This document shows, piece after piece, positions 16,343 through 26,490 of a stretch of 64,000 bases of DNA. The notes under the pieces are model-generated. The model searched no databases, was not told the origin of the DNA, and worked only from the letters and a program-made list of their open reading frames with translations. The stretch covers positions 1 through 64,000 of the forward strand of contig DUNO01000011.1 of NCBI GenBank assembly GCA_012839295.1, written 5' to 3'. The translations under genes were made by a program, and so were the position numbers. Origin of the DNA: Clostridiales bacterium (GTDB lineage Bacteria > Bacillota > Clostridia > Lachnospirales > Lachnospiraceae). Position 1 is the stretch's first letter; every line of letters starts with the position of its first letter.

Positions 16343-17719
16343 TTATTGCACGCTGCCGCCCTGGGTAACCGGAGCTGCTCCCGGGGTCAGCTGTGCCCCT
16401 GTATTTTCCTCTCCGAATATAAAGCTATGGAGGGCTTTAATATTCGCTTCATAGTCAGGAATGAGCACTGCCATACCACGTACTTTCCCATCGTCCTGGA
16501 AGGTTCCGTCAACCGGGATCCTGTTCTGCTCGATGTCTACGTCTCCCATCTCTATGTAGGCATTAAGGAGCATCTGGAAGGCTTTGCTGTCAATATCCGT
16601 AGTGATCATAGGAAGATATTTCAGCATAAGGTTCGCCAGCTCTGCCTTATTTTTCGTTTTGTATTTTTCAAATATGGCATTTAAAATGATACGGTGTCTG
16701 TCCGTTCTGCCATAATCATTGTTATTTCCTGTAATTGTTGATCTCTTACGTACACGGGCATAGCCCAGCACCTGGTTACCGTTTAAAAGCTGTTTGCCGG
16801 CTACCACATGCCTGTTTGCCGGGTCTGAGATATAGTTGGTCGTATTCAGGTACTTTGCTTCACCCGCCGTCAGGGTTATCTCAAGCCCGCCCATCTCATC
16901 AATAATTTTTTCAAAATTTTCAAAGTTAACCATAACGCAGCCATCCAGCTTCAGGTCAAAATTCAGCGCTATGGTCTCGTACAACAGGTCAAGGCCGCCT
17001 TCTTCATAGGCCACATTCAGCTTGTTATCCTTAAATCCGGGAATCCGCACCAGCGTGTCCCTCAGCAGGGAGGTCAGCTTTAAGGATTTGGTAAGGGTAT
17101 TAACGGTGGCAACCACCATTACATCCGTCCTCCCCCTTGCACTTCCACTGCCAATGGCCTCTTCTCCCAGCACAAGTATATTATAAACCCCTTCTTCATG
17201 GCGTCCTATTCCCGAGGTATTCGGCCAGGGGATCGTGATAGTGTTAACCTCCTCGCCCTCTGCTTTCAGATCCTCGTCCTCCACGTAATCAATATCAACT
17301 GCTGCGTCCTCGCCCTCATCAAAGTCACCTGTCCAAACAGCCCAAATGGTGCCGCCCAGGTTAACCCCCATGCTAAGCAGCAGATTATTGCCCGGTTTCG
17401 TAAATGCCAGAAAGAATAAGATACCGATGACCGACAATATGGCCAGGACAACACCGCTATGGATTTTCATCCACCAACCCTTTTTTTGTGGATCTAATGC
17501 CCGTTTTTCCTTTGTGGTTTCTTCCAAAGAATTCACCATGGCAAATTCCTTGGATATATTATCCATCTCATCGCTTATGCTTTTTGCCAGGTCAGCGTTA
17601 ATGCTGGCCAATTGCTCCAGGGCATCATCTTCCACGCCAATATCCTTTGAAAAATCTGCCTGGACCAGTGTGTCCTCGTTATTCTCCTTTGCAGGATTTA
17701 CTCTTTCTTCTTCCATCAT
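16343..17719 (-). CDS. LytR-CpsA-Psr (LCP) family cell wall glycopolymer transferase
   Basis: A 458-residue LCP protein. A long acidic cytoplasmic region (about 1-80) precedes one membrane helix (about 87-107, GVVLAILSVIGILFFLAF) and the extracytoplasmic LCP domain (about 180-400). Recognisable LCP motifs are NILVLGEEAIGSGSARGRTDVMVV, LLRDTLVRIPG and QVLGYARVRKRS. LCP enzymes attach teichoic acids or other polymers to peptidoglycan from undecaprenyl carriers. AGGAGA precedes ATG 17719. PepD lies 38 bases upstream on the same strand. Confidence 0.9.
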   Translation of the reverse strand: MMEEERVNPAKENNEDTLVQADFSKDIGVEDDALEQLASINADLAKSISDEMDNISKEFAMVNSLEETTKEKRALDPQKKGWWMKIHSGVVLAILSVIGILFFLAFTKPGNNLLLSMGVNLGGTIWAVWTGDFDEGEDAAVDIDYVEDEDLKAEGEEVNTITIPWPNTSGIGRHEEGVYNILVLGEEAIGSGSARGRTDVMVVATVNTLTKSLKLTSLLRDTLVRIPGFKDNKLNVAYEEGGLDLLYETIALNFDLKLDGCVMVNFENFEKIIDEMGGLEITLTAGEAKYLNTTNYISDPANRHVVAGKQLLNGNQVLGYARVRKRSTITGNNNDYGRTDRHRIILNAIFEKYKTKNKAELANLMLKYLPMITTDIDSKAFQMLLNAYIEMGDVDIEQNRIPVDGTFQDDGKVRGMAVLIPDYEANIKALHSFIFGEENTGAQLTPGAAPVTQGGSVQ

Positions 17720-17757
17720 CTCTTCTCCTGTTATTCGAGCTTACTATACCGTGGAAA

Positions 17758-19224
17758 CTAAGCTCCAATTTTCTCACTTAATATTTTCTCAAGAAATTGA
17801 TATACACGGATGGTAGATGAAATACTCATCCTTTCCTCTATTGTGTGTACGCTGCTGATGTCAGGGCCGATTGACACAATGTCAATCCCCGGCATTTTCT
17901 CAGCAATCAAGCCGCATTCCAGGCCTGCATGGATCGCTTCTACTTTCATTTCTTTCCCATAGAATTCACGGCTGATTTTCTGGAAATGCTCCTGGAGCCT
18001 GGAATCCTTCTTAAATTCCCAAGCCGGATATTCCCAGCGAACTACATAATCACCGCCCAAAAAGCTGGTCATGTAGTTTAGTTTATTGCTGATGAAATAC
18101 TTATAATTGCTGATGGAGCTGCGTACCGAGGTAAGCATCTCTACCTTATCCGCCTCTGTATGGAAGATGCCCATATTCAAGGAGCTTTCCACCAATCCCT
18201 CAATATTGGAGCTCATCACCTGGACGCCCTCCGGCATATTAATTAACATAAACAGCATTTTTTCGAAGGATACGGGATGGATGACCTGGAAGGTTCCCTC
18301 TCCCAGCTCCTCCAGCTGGTAATTCAAGCCCGGCTCGCTTGCCGCTAATTCTTTCCGGTAAATCTCCATAATCGCTTCAATGTTCTTCTTTACATGCTCC
18401 AAACCACCGGACGGAGCTTCCTGCACCAGAAGCTCCGCATGGGCTTCCCTTGGGATTACGTTATCCTTAAAGCCCCCCAGCATATCAATCAGTCCATAGG
18501 CGCTGGTCTCGCGGAGGTCAAAGAGCAGTCTGCCCAGCAGTTTCGTAGCATTGGTCCGGTTTTTGCCGATATCAATACCGGAATGCCCGCCAATCAGCCC
18601 TCCGATGCTGACCTTCAGCTTCCTTCCCGAAGCCTCCATTCTCTTTAAAGGAAAGGTGCTGGTTCCCGTCAGACCTCCGGCGCAGCTGCAAAGCAGATAC
18701 CCTTCCTCCTCAGAATCCAGATTGATCATATATTTTCCCTGGAGCTTTGATAGGTCAAGAGCCTTTGCCCCATGCATGCCGACCTCTTCGTCCGTCGTTA
18801 TGATTGCTTCAATTCTTGGATGGCACAGGGTTTTGTCGGAAAGCACCGCCATGATATAAGCAACCGCAACACCATTGTCTGCCCCCAGCGTAGTGCCGTC
18901 TGCGTGGATGTAATCTCCATCAACAACCAGCTTGATCCCATCCTTTAAAAAGTCGTGGGTACCTTCCTTCCGCTTTTCACAGACCATATCCATATGTCCC
19001 TGGAGGATGATGGCCGGTTCATTTTCATATCCGGGAGTTGCCGGTTTAATTATAACCACATTCTTCGCCTCATCCTGCGTACACTCCAGCTGACGGGCTT
19101 TTGCAAAGGCTACCAGATAATCACTGACCGCCTGTTCATTTCCCGACCCCCGGGGTATCGCCGAAATCTCACTAAAATATTGCAATATTCCCTTATAATC
19201 TAACTGCTCCAAGCTCTTCTCCAT
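17758..19224 (-). CDS. pepD: Aminoacyl-histidine dipeptidase PepD (M20 family)
   Basis: A 488-residue cytosolic Zn2+ dipeptidase of the PepD/carnosinase group. Metal and catalytic motifs include LQGHMDMVCEK, DGTTLGADNGVAVAYIMAVL, ITTDEEVGMHGA, the insertion-domain GGHSG, and the C-terminal IHAGLECGLI. The length matches the family (about 485). ATG 19224 follows GGAGGG by seven bases. A 15-bp-stem hairpin is about 55 bp upstream. Confidence 0.94.
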   Translation of the reverse strand: MEKSLEQLDYKGILQYFSEISAIPRGSGNEQAVSDYLVAFAKARQLECTQDEAKNVVIIKPATPGYENEPAIILQGHMDMVCEKRKEGTHDFLKDGIKLVVDGDYIHADGTTLGADNGVAVAYIMAVLSDKTLCHPRIEAIITTDEEVGMHGAKALDLSKLQGKYMINLDSEEEGYLLCSCAGGLTGTSTFPLKRMEASGRKLKVSIGGLIGGHSGIDIGKNRTNATKLLGRLLFDLRETSAYGLIDMLGGFKDNVIPREAHAELLVQEAPSGGLEHVKKNIEAIMEIYRKELAASEPGLNYQLEELGEGTFQVIHPVSFEKMLFMLINMPEGVQVMSSNIEGLVESSLNMGIFHTEADKVEMLTSVRSSISNYKYFISNKLNYMTSFLGGDYVVRWEYPAWEFKKDSRLQEHFQKISREFYGKEMKVEAIHAGLECGLIAEKMPGIDIVSIGPDISSVHTIEERMSISSTIRVYQFLEKILSEKIGA

Positions 19225-19279
19225 GTCATTGCCCTCCATAGCATTCATCACATATGCCTTTCTATTTTAATCAATGTCT

Positions 19280-19321
19280 AAAGTCAATGCCTATTTGCTT
19301 AAGCATATAGGCATTGACTTT
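19280..19321. promoter_or_regulatory. Perfect 15-bp-stem hairpin upstream of pepD
   Basis: AAAGTCAATGCCTAT (19280-19294) and ATAGGCATTGACTTT (19307-19321) are perfect inverted repeats with a 12-base loop. No T-tract follows on the minus strand, so a DNA operator, a leader hairpin or a weak terminator are all possible. Confidence 0.6.
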
Positions 19322-19505
19322 GTGCATGAAGAACCGGGAATCAATCCATCTGTGTTACCTGTTTCATAACATTAGACGATAAAAATCCCGACTCTGTTCA
19401 AGTTAATTTTTTACAATGTTATTCTAATACTTTATTCCATAAATATACATCAAAACGGATATAAATTTCAATAGTTTTCTCAAAATCAGACCTGACAGCC
19501 TTGGA

Positions 19506-20870
19506 TTAATTTTTAAAGCTATGGATCGGAGCCGGAATCCTGCCGCCGCGGTTTATGAAATCCGCACAGCTAAAGGGGCTCACCTTCATTACCGGAGCAT
19601 AGCCGAGCAGCCCGCCAAACTCTACGCGGTCACCCACGTTCTTGCCAATTACCGGGATGATACGGACAGCCGTCGTTTTCTGGTTAATCATACCGATTGC
19701 CATTTCATCCGCAATCAGACCTGAGATAGTGGCAGCCTCTGTGGCTCCTGGAATTGCTATCATATCAAGGCCGACGGAGCAAACACAGGTCATTGCCTCC
19801 AGCTTCTCAAGGGTTAAGGCACCGGCCTCTACCGCATCAATCATGCCCTGGTCTTCGCTGACAGGGATAAATGCGCCGCTAAGTCCGCCCACATAGGAGG
19901 ACGCCATAACACCGCCCTTCTTCACCTGGTCATTTAACAGTGCCAGCGCCGCTGTGGTACCCGGAGCACCGACGTATTCCAGTCCGATTTCTTCCAGGAT
20001 TTCCGCTACGCTGTCACCCACTGCCGGGGTTGGTGCCAGGGACAGGTCAATAATACCAAATGGGATGTCCATCAGCCTGGAAGCCTCCTGCGCCACAAGC
20101 TGCCCAACACGGGTTATTTTAAAGGCCGTCTTTTTGATTGTTTCGCATAGGGTCTCAAAGTCTGCCCCGCGGACACTTTCCAATGCCTTCTTTACTACAC
20201 CGGGACCGCTGACACCCACATTGATGACCGCATCCCCTTCCGTCACTCCATGGAAGGCTCCTGCCATGAAAGGATTGTCATCCGGTGCATTACAAAATAC
20301 CACCAGCTTGGCACATCCGATGGAATCCCTATCCTTCGTATGCTCTGCCGTACTGAGGATTATTTCCCCAAGGAGCTTAACGGCGTTCATGTCAATTCCG
20401 GTTTTCGTGGAGCCCACATTTACGGAACTGCATACACGCTCAGTCTGGCTAAGGGCCAAGGGTATCGATTTTATTAAAAGCTCATCGCTCTGGGTCATTG
20501 CCTTGCTTACCAGGGCGGAGTATCCGCCGATAAAGTTTACGCCTACAGTCTTTGCTGCCTTGTCCAGCGTATTCGCAATCGTCACATAGTCCTCCGGTGT
20601 CTTGCAGGCCGCAGCACCCACTAAGGAAATCGGCGTTACGGATATCCTCTTATTTACAATGGGAATACCGTATTCCCTCTGGATCTTATTACCGGTTGCC
20701 ACCAGCTCCTTTGCAACCCTGGTAATCTTATCATATATTTTACGGTTCAGTTCCTTAAGATCCGGGTCTGCACAGTCCAAAAGACTGATACCCAGTGTAA
20801 TCGTCCGGACATCAAGATTTTCCTGTTCAATCATCTTATTGGTTTCGATGACTTCATATATATTAATCAT
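19506..20870 (-). CDS. DUF711 / UPF0210 (PFL) family protein
   Basis: A 454-residue member of the UPF0210/DUF711 family, built like pyruvate-formate-lyase-related proteins but without a demonstrated reaction. Glycine-rich motifs [24 protein letters not shown] and [18 protein letters not shown] are conserved family stretches. It almost always pairs with a small ACT-domain protein, as here (24 bases apart). Its role is unknown; the pair may sense an amino acid. Confidence 0.85.
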   Translation of the reverse strand: MINIYEVIETNKMIEQENLDVRTITLGISLLDCADPDLKELNRKIYDKITRVAKELVATGNKIQREYGIPIVNKRISVTPISLVGAAACKTPEDYVTIANTLDKAAKTVGVNFIGGYSALVSKAMTQSDELLIKSIPLALSQTERVCSSVNVGSTKTGIDMNAVKLLGEIILSTAEHTKDRDSIGCAKLVVFCNAPDDNPFMAGAFHGVTEGDAVINVGVSGPGVVKKALESVRGADFETLCETIKKTAFKITRVGQLVAQEASRLMDIPFGIIDLSLAPTPAVGDSVAEILEEIGLEYVGAPGTTAALALLNDQVKKGGVMASSYVGGLSGAFIPVSEDQGMIDAVEAGALTLEKLEAMTCVCSVGLDMIAIPGATEAATISGLIADEMAIGMINQKTTAVRIIPVIGKNVGDRVEFGGLLGYAPVMKVSPFSCADFINRGGRIPAPIHSFKN

Positions 20871-20894
20871 AAGCCTACCTGCCTCCCTGAAAAC

Positions 20895-21167
20895 CTATAT
20901 CCTGTGCATCATATCGAAAATGTCTTCCCTCTGGGCCTTAATGATAACCCCGATCTCCTTACCCAGCTTCTCCAGCTCCTCGGAAATAGCATCGAATTCC
21001 ATTGCAGTATCGGTCATGTCAACAATCATCATCATATTGAAATATCCTGATACAATGGTCTGGGAAATATCCAATATATTGATCCTGTTCTCCGCAAGAT
21101 AGGTACAAACCTTTGCTATAATCCCTACGGTATCCTTGCCAACTACGGTAATCACTGTTTTTTTCAT
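20895..21167 (-). CDS. ACT domain protein (UPF0237)
   Basis: A 90-residue single ACT domain: KTVITVVGKDTVGIIAKVC followed by the NILDISQTIVSGYFNM strand. ACT domains bind amino acids or similar small ligands and usually regulate a partner. The partner is presumably the DUF711 protein encoded next. AGGAGG lies ten bases before ATG 21167; just upstream is an AATCC/GGATT inverted repeat. Confidence 0.88.
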   Translation of the reverse strand: MKKTVITVVGKDTVGIIAKVCTYLAENRINILDISQTIVSGYFNMMMIVDMTDTAMEFDAISEELEKLGKEIGVIIKAQREDIFDMMHRI

Positions 21168-21267
21168 ATGAATTGCCTCCTAATCCCCTTATTAAGGATT
21201 TTCCCACTGGTCTATCCCTCTAGGTACTAAAATAATCCTTGATATGTATTCCTCTTAATATGCTTTT

Positions 21268-22065
21268 CTATCCTTGAACCACAACGATTCCGGAGGGCTG
21301 TTCCCGATGTGCAACGCTAATCTGCTCTGCCGGGAAAGCACATCCCCTGCTTTGCAGCTCATAGCATACGGTTTCATATGCCAGCTCCTCATAATTATTT
21401 TCCTTGCTTAAATGTGCCAGCATAACCGACTGCAGCCTTGGGTGAATTAATCTGCTGATCAAATCCGCGGAGGTATCATTTGACAGATGCCCACGGTTAC
21501 CCAGGATCCTCTGCTTTAGGTAATAGGGGTATTTACCCACCATAAGCATATTTACATCATGGTTCGCCTCAATATACAAAATCTCAGAGCCTTCCAGCTT
21601 AGATAGGATATAGTCATCATACATTCCCAGGTCTGTAGCGATTCCAACCTTATGGCCTTCCGCCTTCAGGGTATAGCATGCGGGACCTGCCGCATCATGG
21701 GAAATGGAAAATGGCTCTACCATGATATCGTTGATATAAAACTCCTCATCCGGCCTGACGCAGCGATATAAGTCCTTATCCACCGCACCCAGGCTCTTCA
21801 TCCCCTGGAGTGCCAATACGGTCTCATAGGTCGCGTAAATCGGAATATGGTACTTCCGCGCCAGCACACCAAGCCCTGCGATATGGTCCGAATGCTCATG
21901 TGTAACCAGGATTCCCTGGAGCGTATCCGGCTTAATTTCGATCTCATCCAGCCCGCACTCAATACGCTTCGCACTGATCCCCGCATCCACTAATAGATTG
22001 GTATTCCCGCTTCCTACATAGATGCAGTTTCCACTGCTGCCGCTTGCAATACTGCATAATTTCAT
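21268..22065 (-). CDS. MBL-fold metallohydrolase, YycJ/WalJ-like
   Basis: A 265-residue metallo-beta-lactamase-fold protein that starts CSIASGSSGNCIYVGSG, typical of YycJ (WalJ) exonuclease-like proteins. The zinc motif is VTHEHSDHIAG; later ligands lie in SHDAAGP and HLSKENN. In Bacillus yycJ lies in the walRK operon and is tied to DNA repair; no walRK genes are near it here. ATG 22065 has GGAG eight bases upstream. Confidence 0.85.
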   Translation of the reverse strand: MKLCSIASGSSGNCIYVGSGNTNLLVDAGISAKRIECGLDEIEIKPDTLQGILVTHEHSDHIAGLGVLARKYHIPIYATYETVLALQGMKSLGAVDKDLYRCVRPDEEFYINDIMVEPFSISHDAAGPACYTLKAEGHKVGIATDLGMYDDYILSKLEGSEILYIEANHDVNMLMVGKYPYYLKQRILGNRGHLSNDTSADLISRLIHPRLQSVMLAHLSKENNYEELAYETVCYELQSRGCAFPAEQISVAHREQPSGIVVVQG

Positions 22066-22241
22066 AGTAAACTCTCCGTCATACCGTAATACGGTATCTA
22101 TTCCAATGCTAATCAATATCTAAATGAGTATCTCTCATTTTCCCTCTTTTGTCAAGGAAAAATCCTTAACAGCCTCCCGGTCCGGGGCATTATCCTCCCC
22201 AAGCCTGCCTCCCTTCCTCTTGGATAATCTGCTTTTACAAC

Positions 22242-22276
22242 AAAAAAGCACTACCGTCCAGCGATAATGCTTTTTG
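22242..22276 (-). terminator. Terminator after the MNT/HEPN locus 1
   Basis: AAAAGCA near 22270 pairs with TGCTTTT near 22245 around a partly paired stem, ending in TTTTTT on the minus strand, eight bases past the ancestral HEPN stop codon. Confidence 0.7.
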
Positions 22277-22284
22277 ATGCAAAA

Positions 22285-22689
22285 TTATTGTTTTTCCCAT
22301 TTTTCTCTCAAATAAGGTTCCAACATATTTATTATTTTTTCTGCCTTTTCTAATTGTTCCTGCCCCTGTTCTTTTGATATGATAACAAAATCCTGATAAC
22401 CGCCTTCTCCCGAAGCCGGAACGCTGTATCAATCATTTTTGATATGCTCTTGTCAAAAATCCCCTCTTTGACGTAATTCCGGTTAAAATAAGAAATCACT
22501 CCTGAATGCTTACTCGAATCGACTTGATTCAGCGTCGTTACGGAGCGTAGAGCATGAAAGATCGCATAATACGAACGGTTGACGGATGCCTTAAACTTTC
22601 CGTCTTTTTAACAGTACGCGCGCGGCTTCCAGATCCTCTTTCGCATTTACATAGCGATATTTTGACAAATCAATTACGCTGCCTTCCAT
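22285..22689 (-). pseudogene. HEPN domain protein, frameshifted
   Basis: The reading frame opens with MEGSVIDLSKYRYVNAKEDL from ATG 22689 (GGGAGG upstream). It stops early unless one base is removed near 22594-22596, after which FKASVNRSYYAIFHALRSV follows. A second frame change near 22400-22415 restores GYQDFVIISKEQGQEQLEKA to the stop at 22285. The reconstructed length (about 134) and sequence match the intact HEPN protein at 53549-53965, including the Rx6H motif RSYYAIFH. The start overlaps the end of the MNT gene by 16 bases. It is a broken toxin-type partner of that gene. Confidence 0.85.
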
Positions 22690-23000
22690 AATACAACTCC
22701 CTCCCGGGTTACGTTCTGGTAAAACGGTGTAACTTTTTCCCACTTACGAAAATTATCGTAATCAATATCAATCACAGAAAACACCTTGTCATATTTCAAA
22801 TTCATATCAACGATGAACTCAGATAGTTTTTCTTCCGTATCTTTGTCTAAGCTTCCCCATATCAAAAGAGCCACATCCACATCGGATTCCTCTGTATTGG
22901 TTCCTCTTGCAACTGAGCCATACAAAATAATGCTTACTACCTTATGCTCCATAATCGCAAGAATTCCATCCACTAATTCCTTTAGTATATTCTTATCCAT
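22674..23000 (-). CDS. MNT-type nucleotidyltransferase (HEPN partner), locus 1
   Basis: A 108-residue minimal nucleotidyltransferase with the pol-beta motif LYGSVARGTNTEESDVDVAL, giving GSxxRG and DxD. MNT proteins pair with HEPN proteins; in MntA-HepT systems they neutralise the HEPN RNase by AMPylation. AAGGAGG precedes ATG 23000. This copy is intact although its HEPN partner is frameshifted. A functional toxin-antitoxin role here is therefore doubtful. Confidence 0.85.
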   Translation of the reverse strand: MDKNILKELVDGILAIMEHKVVSIILYGSVARGTNTEESDVDVALLIWGSLDKDTEEKLSEFIVDMNLKYDKVFSVIDIDYDNFRKWEKVTPFYQNVTREGVVLWKAA

Positions 23001-23124
23001 AGGCAGCCTCCTTCCTATATAAGCATTATACCTATTTGTAGTACCCTTTTCAATACCTCAGGATGCCTTGAATACTCATCATCTCTTTTCAAATAGAACC
23101 CCTATCTCTTTGGCCTTCTTAACG

Positions 23125-23736
23125 CTATTTTCTACATCCTCTTGATTCATACTCAAGCAGGGCTGCTACCTGTGCTTCTACAAGCCTGGCATCCCCAGCA
23201 TTTTCAATCACCTTTGAAAAGGTCTTACGGAAGGCCTCCTCCTTCATCTGGTTTTGAAAGATGGAATCGATCTTCTCATCGGAATAATTCCGGTCGCGCT
23301 TCAACCGTTTCCTTCTCTCTTCCTCCGGCGCATACACATACCAGACTTCATCACAGATATAATCATAACCCGCTTCAATCATCAGCGCTGTTTCCACCAC
23401 AAGATAGGGAACAGTTCCTTCATCCCTTAACTCCTGGATTTTGTCCTGCACCTCTTCCAATACCTTTGGATGGGTAATCCCATTAATTTTAAGCCGCTTT
23501 TCCATATCATCAAATATGATGGACGCAAGCCTGGCACGATTAATCCTTCCATCCGGGTCCAAAACCTGATCCCCAATATAAGCAACCACTTCCTGATAAC
23601 TGGCACCTCCCGGCTCCATCTGAGCCTTCGCGATGCTATCCGTATCCAGAATATAAGCCTTATACTTATCCCTTAATATATGGGCAACAAGGGATTTGCC
23701 ACCGCCAATCCCTCCTGTTAAACCTATCACCTTCAT
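23125..23736 (-). CDS. coaE: Dephospho-CoA kinase
   Basis: A 203-residue P-loop kinase for the last step of coenzyme A synthesis. It starts MKVIGLTGGIGGGKSLVAH (Walker A), has LDTDSIAKAQ and a lid region RRKRLKRDRNYS. The position directly after polA on the same strand (80 bases) is common in Firmicutes. AAGGAGGG precedes ATG 23736. The preceding CoA step, CoaD, is encoded at 58053. Confidence 0.94.
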   Translation of the reverse strand: MKVIGLTGGIGGGKSLVAHILRDKYKAYILDTDSIAKAQMEPGGASYQEVVAYIGDQVLDPDGRINRARLASIIFDDMEKRLKINGITHPKVLEEVQDKIQELRDEGTVPYLVVETALMIEAGYDYICDEVWYVYAPEEERRKRLKRDRNYSDEKIDSIFQNQMKEEAFRKTFSKVIENAGDARLVEAQVAALLEYESRGCRK

Positions 23737-23816
23737 GCGTACCCTCCTTCACATAAATACCGGACGAATCCGCCTGCAATTCATTTATCATAAATATCAT
23801 CATAAATATTGTCATC

Positions 23817-26483
23817 TCATTTTGCCTCGAACCAGTTGATGCCCTCCTTGACCTCTGCCTCCAACAGCACTGACAGCTCGGCTGCACCCTGCATCTCTTC
23901 TACCATGATTTTCGCCACCTGCTCCACTTCATCCTTGTGTGCCTCTACTAACAATTCATCATGCACCTGCAGGATCAGCCTTGAACGCAGCTTCTCCTCC
24001 TTCAGCTTCTCATTGACTCGGATCATGGCAATCTTAATGATATCGGCTGCCGTCCCCTGAATCGGGGCATTCATCGCAACCCTTTCCCCAAAGGAACGGG
24101 TCATGAAGTTACTGTTTGCAAGCTCCGGAATCGGCCTTCTTCTGCCGAATAAGGTAGACGAATATCCTTTTTCCTTAGCTTCCTTGACCAAACGGTCCAG
24201 ATATTCCTTTACCTTTGGATAGGTTTCAAAATATTTTTCAATATAGCGTTCCGCTTCCTTCCTTGTAATGTTCAGGTCCTGGCCCAAGCCAAAGGAGCTG
24301 ATACCGTATACAATGCCGAAGTTAACGGCCTTCGCACTGCTTCTTTGGAAAGGAGTAACCTCTTCAAAGGGGATATGGAATACCTCGGAGGCGGTGATAC
24401 GGTGAATATCCTTTGCCTCCCGGTAAGCGTTAATCAGCCTCTCATCACCCGACATATGGGCAAGCACACGAAGCTCAATCTGGGAATAATCCGCATCCAG
24501 GAAGACATAGCCCTCCTCCGGGATAAAGACCTTCCGGATCTGCCTCCCAAGCTCCATACGGATCGGGATGTTCTGCAGGTTGGGATCCGTGCTGCTAATC
24601 CTTCCTGTTGCCGCTATGGTCTGATGGAAACGGCCATGGATGCGGTTGTCATCCCGGATATAGACAGCCAGGCCATCTGCATAGGTTGATTTTAATTTCG
24701 TCAGCTGACGGTATTCCAGGATCATTCTAACCACCGGATGCTCGGACTCCAGCTTTTCCAAAATATCGGCTGAGGTGGAATACCCCGTCTTTGTCTTCTT
24801 GCCAAAGGGCAGGCGCAGCTTCTCAAATAAAATCACTCCCAATTGCTTTGGCGAGTTAATATTGAACTCCTCACCCACCAGGCCGTATATGTCCTTTTCC
24901 AGCTTTATGATGCCGGTCTGGAGGTTATCACCATATTCCTTTAACGCTTCCCTGTTTACACGGATCCCCCTGACCTCCATATCATAGAGGGTATAAATCA
25001 AAGGCATCTCAATATTTTCGAACAACTGCTGCATTCCCGCATCCTGCAATAAATTCCGGAGCTTTTCCTCCGCCAGGAAAGCAATGTAGGCGCTATAGCA
25101 TACATAATGCAAAAAGGCTTCCGGTTTCTCTTCCAGCGCCTTCTCCAGGGTATCCTTCCCTAACAGGTCTTCCCTGGATGGAAGGGTCATGTCAAGGTAA
25201 TCCCTTGCAATGTCATCGTAGTGATAGGTATCCGTAAGTGGGTTTAGCAGATATGCCGCAATCGCAGTATCAAAAATACTCTCCTTTTCAGTTACGGATA
25301 GAAAGGGAAGCTGTTCCTTAAGCCCGATTACGGACACACAATGCCCATTCTTTACAACCTGCGAGGCTTTATCCTTCAGGTAGTCACAGGTCATGAAGCC
25401 TCCGCACTTAATAAAGCTGGCTTGTCCTTCCTCTTTGCAGACAGCTACACCAAGAAGCTTGCCATTCTCCTGTACCATCTGAAGCCCTATTACATGGGTA
25501 TCCTTTTCGGACATGCCTGCAAAAATCTGCTCCGCAGCGCCAAAATCCTCCACCAGCCGGAAGCCTTCCTCTACACCGGTGGAATGCTTCATTTCCGTGG
25601 AATTCTTTGCTTCCATGGCCTGGAACCTGGAAAGCAGGTTCTTAAATTCCAGACGCTTAAACAGCTGATACACCTCTTCGTTATATAAATTATCTATCGT
25701 CGCCTCTTCTATCTTAAACTCAAGCTCACAGTCCACACAGATGGTAGCAAGCTTCTTAGACAGAAATGCAAGATGCTTATTATCCTTCAGTGTATTCGTC
25801 ACCTTACCGGGCGCCATCTCATCAATATGTTCATAAATATTTTCAATTGATTTGTAGGCATCAATTAATTTACTTGCCGTCTTCTCCCCGATTCCCGGTA
25901 CTCCCGGGATATTATCCGAGGTATCCCCCATCAGTCCCTTTAAATCAATAAACTGTGCAGGAGTTACTTGATATTTCTCCAGCACATCCTTCGCCAGATA
26001 ATCTTCAATCTCAGTTCCGGTCCGCTTCGTCTTTGGGATACGGATCTTGATCTTCTCCGAAGCCAGCTGCAACAGATCCCTGTCCCCGGAAACCAGGGAT
26101 ACATAGTTTCCTTCCTTTTCCGCCCGGGTAGCTAGGGTTCCTAAAATATCATCCGCCTCAAAGCCCTGCTTTTCAAGAACAGTGACATTCATCGCCTTAA
26201 GCACTTCCTTCATCAGGGGAACCTGTTCCCTTAACTCCTCCGGCATCCCTTTGCGGGTACCCTTATATTCTGTAAACATCTCATGGCGGAAGGTAGGGTG
26301 GTGCAGGTCAAAAGCGACCGTAAGGTAATCCGGCTTCTCCTCCTCCAGTATCTTCATCATGATATTGATAAATCCAAGAACCGCATTCGTATGCTCCCCC
26401 TTCGAGGTTGTCAGGTCAGGCAGCCCATAGAACGCCCTGTTTAATATGCTGTGTCCATCAATTAATACTATCTTCTTATCCAT
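23817..26483 (-). CDS. polA: DNA polymerase I
   Basis: An 888-residue family A polymerase with an N-terminal 5'-3' exonuclease domain (about 1-290, KIVLIDGHSILNRAFYG), a central 3'-5' exonuclease-like domain and a C-terminal polymerase domain. Polymerase motifs: DADYSQIELRVLAHMSGD (motif A), KAVNFGIVYGIS (motif B), QVHDELLVEA (motif C). The proofreading domain lacks its acidic residues: the FDTET-type motif is replaced by VIGLQM and the YxxxD motif by YVCYSA, so proofreading is not expected. ATG 26483 has GGAG seven bases upstream, inside a segment that can pair with an upstream complement. Confidence 0.96.
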   Translation of the reverse strand: MDKKIVLIDGHSILNRAFYGLPDLTTSKGEHTNAVLGFINIMMKILEEEKPDYLTVAFDLHHPTFRHEMFTEYKGTRKGMPEELREQVPLMKEVLKAMNVTVLEKQGFEADDILGTLATRAEKEGNYVSLVSGDRDLLQLASEKIKIRIPKTKRTGTEIEDYLAKDVLEKYQVTPAQFIDLKGLMGDTSDNIPGVPGIGEKTASKLIDAYKSIENIYEHIDEMAPGKVTNTLKDNKHLAFLSKKLATICVDCELEFKIEEATIDNLYNEEVYQLFKRLEFKNLLSRFQAMEAKNSTEMKHSTGVEEGFRLVEDFGAAEQIFAGMSEKDTHVIGLQMVQENGKLLGVAVCKEEGQASFIKCGGFMTCDYLKDKASQVVKNGHCVSVIGLKEQLPFLSVTEKESIFDTAIAAYLLNPLTDTYHYDDIARDYLDMTLPSREDLLGKDTLEKALEEKPEAFLHYVCYSAYIAFLAEEKLRNLLQDAGMQQLFENIEMPLIYTLYDMEVRGIRVNREALKEYGDNLQTGIIKLEKDIYGLVGEEFNINSPKQLGVILFEKLRLPFGKKTKTGYSTSADILEKLESEHPVVRMILEYRQLTKLKSTYADGLAVYIRDDNRIHGRFHQTIAATGRISSTDPNLQNIPIRMELGRQIRKVFIPEEGYVFLDADYSQIELRVLAHMSGDERLINAYREAKDIHRITASEVFHIPFEEVTPFQRSSAKAVNFGIVYGISSFGLGQDLNITRKEAERYIEKYFETYPKVKEYLDRLVKEAKEKGYSSTLFGRRRPIPELANSNFMTRSFGERVAMNAPIQGTAADIIKIAMIRVNEKLKEEKLRSRLILQVHDELLVEAHKDEVEQVAKIMVEEMQGAAELSVLLEAEVKEGINWFEAK

Positions 26484-26490
26484 ATACTTT

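Noticed and set aside
22235..22432. Short minus-strand open frame after the frameshift
   Set aside because: It is out of frame with the HEPN sequence and starts inside it; the HEPN pseudogene explains the region.
23817..26483. Loss of proofreading residues in PolA as the cause of repeat expansion
   Set aside because: Many Firmicute PolA proteins lack these residues without such repeats, so the link is not supported.
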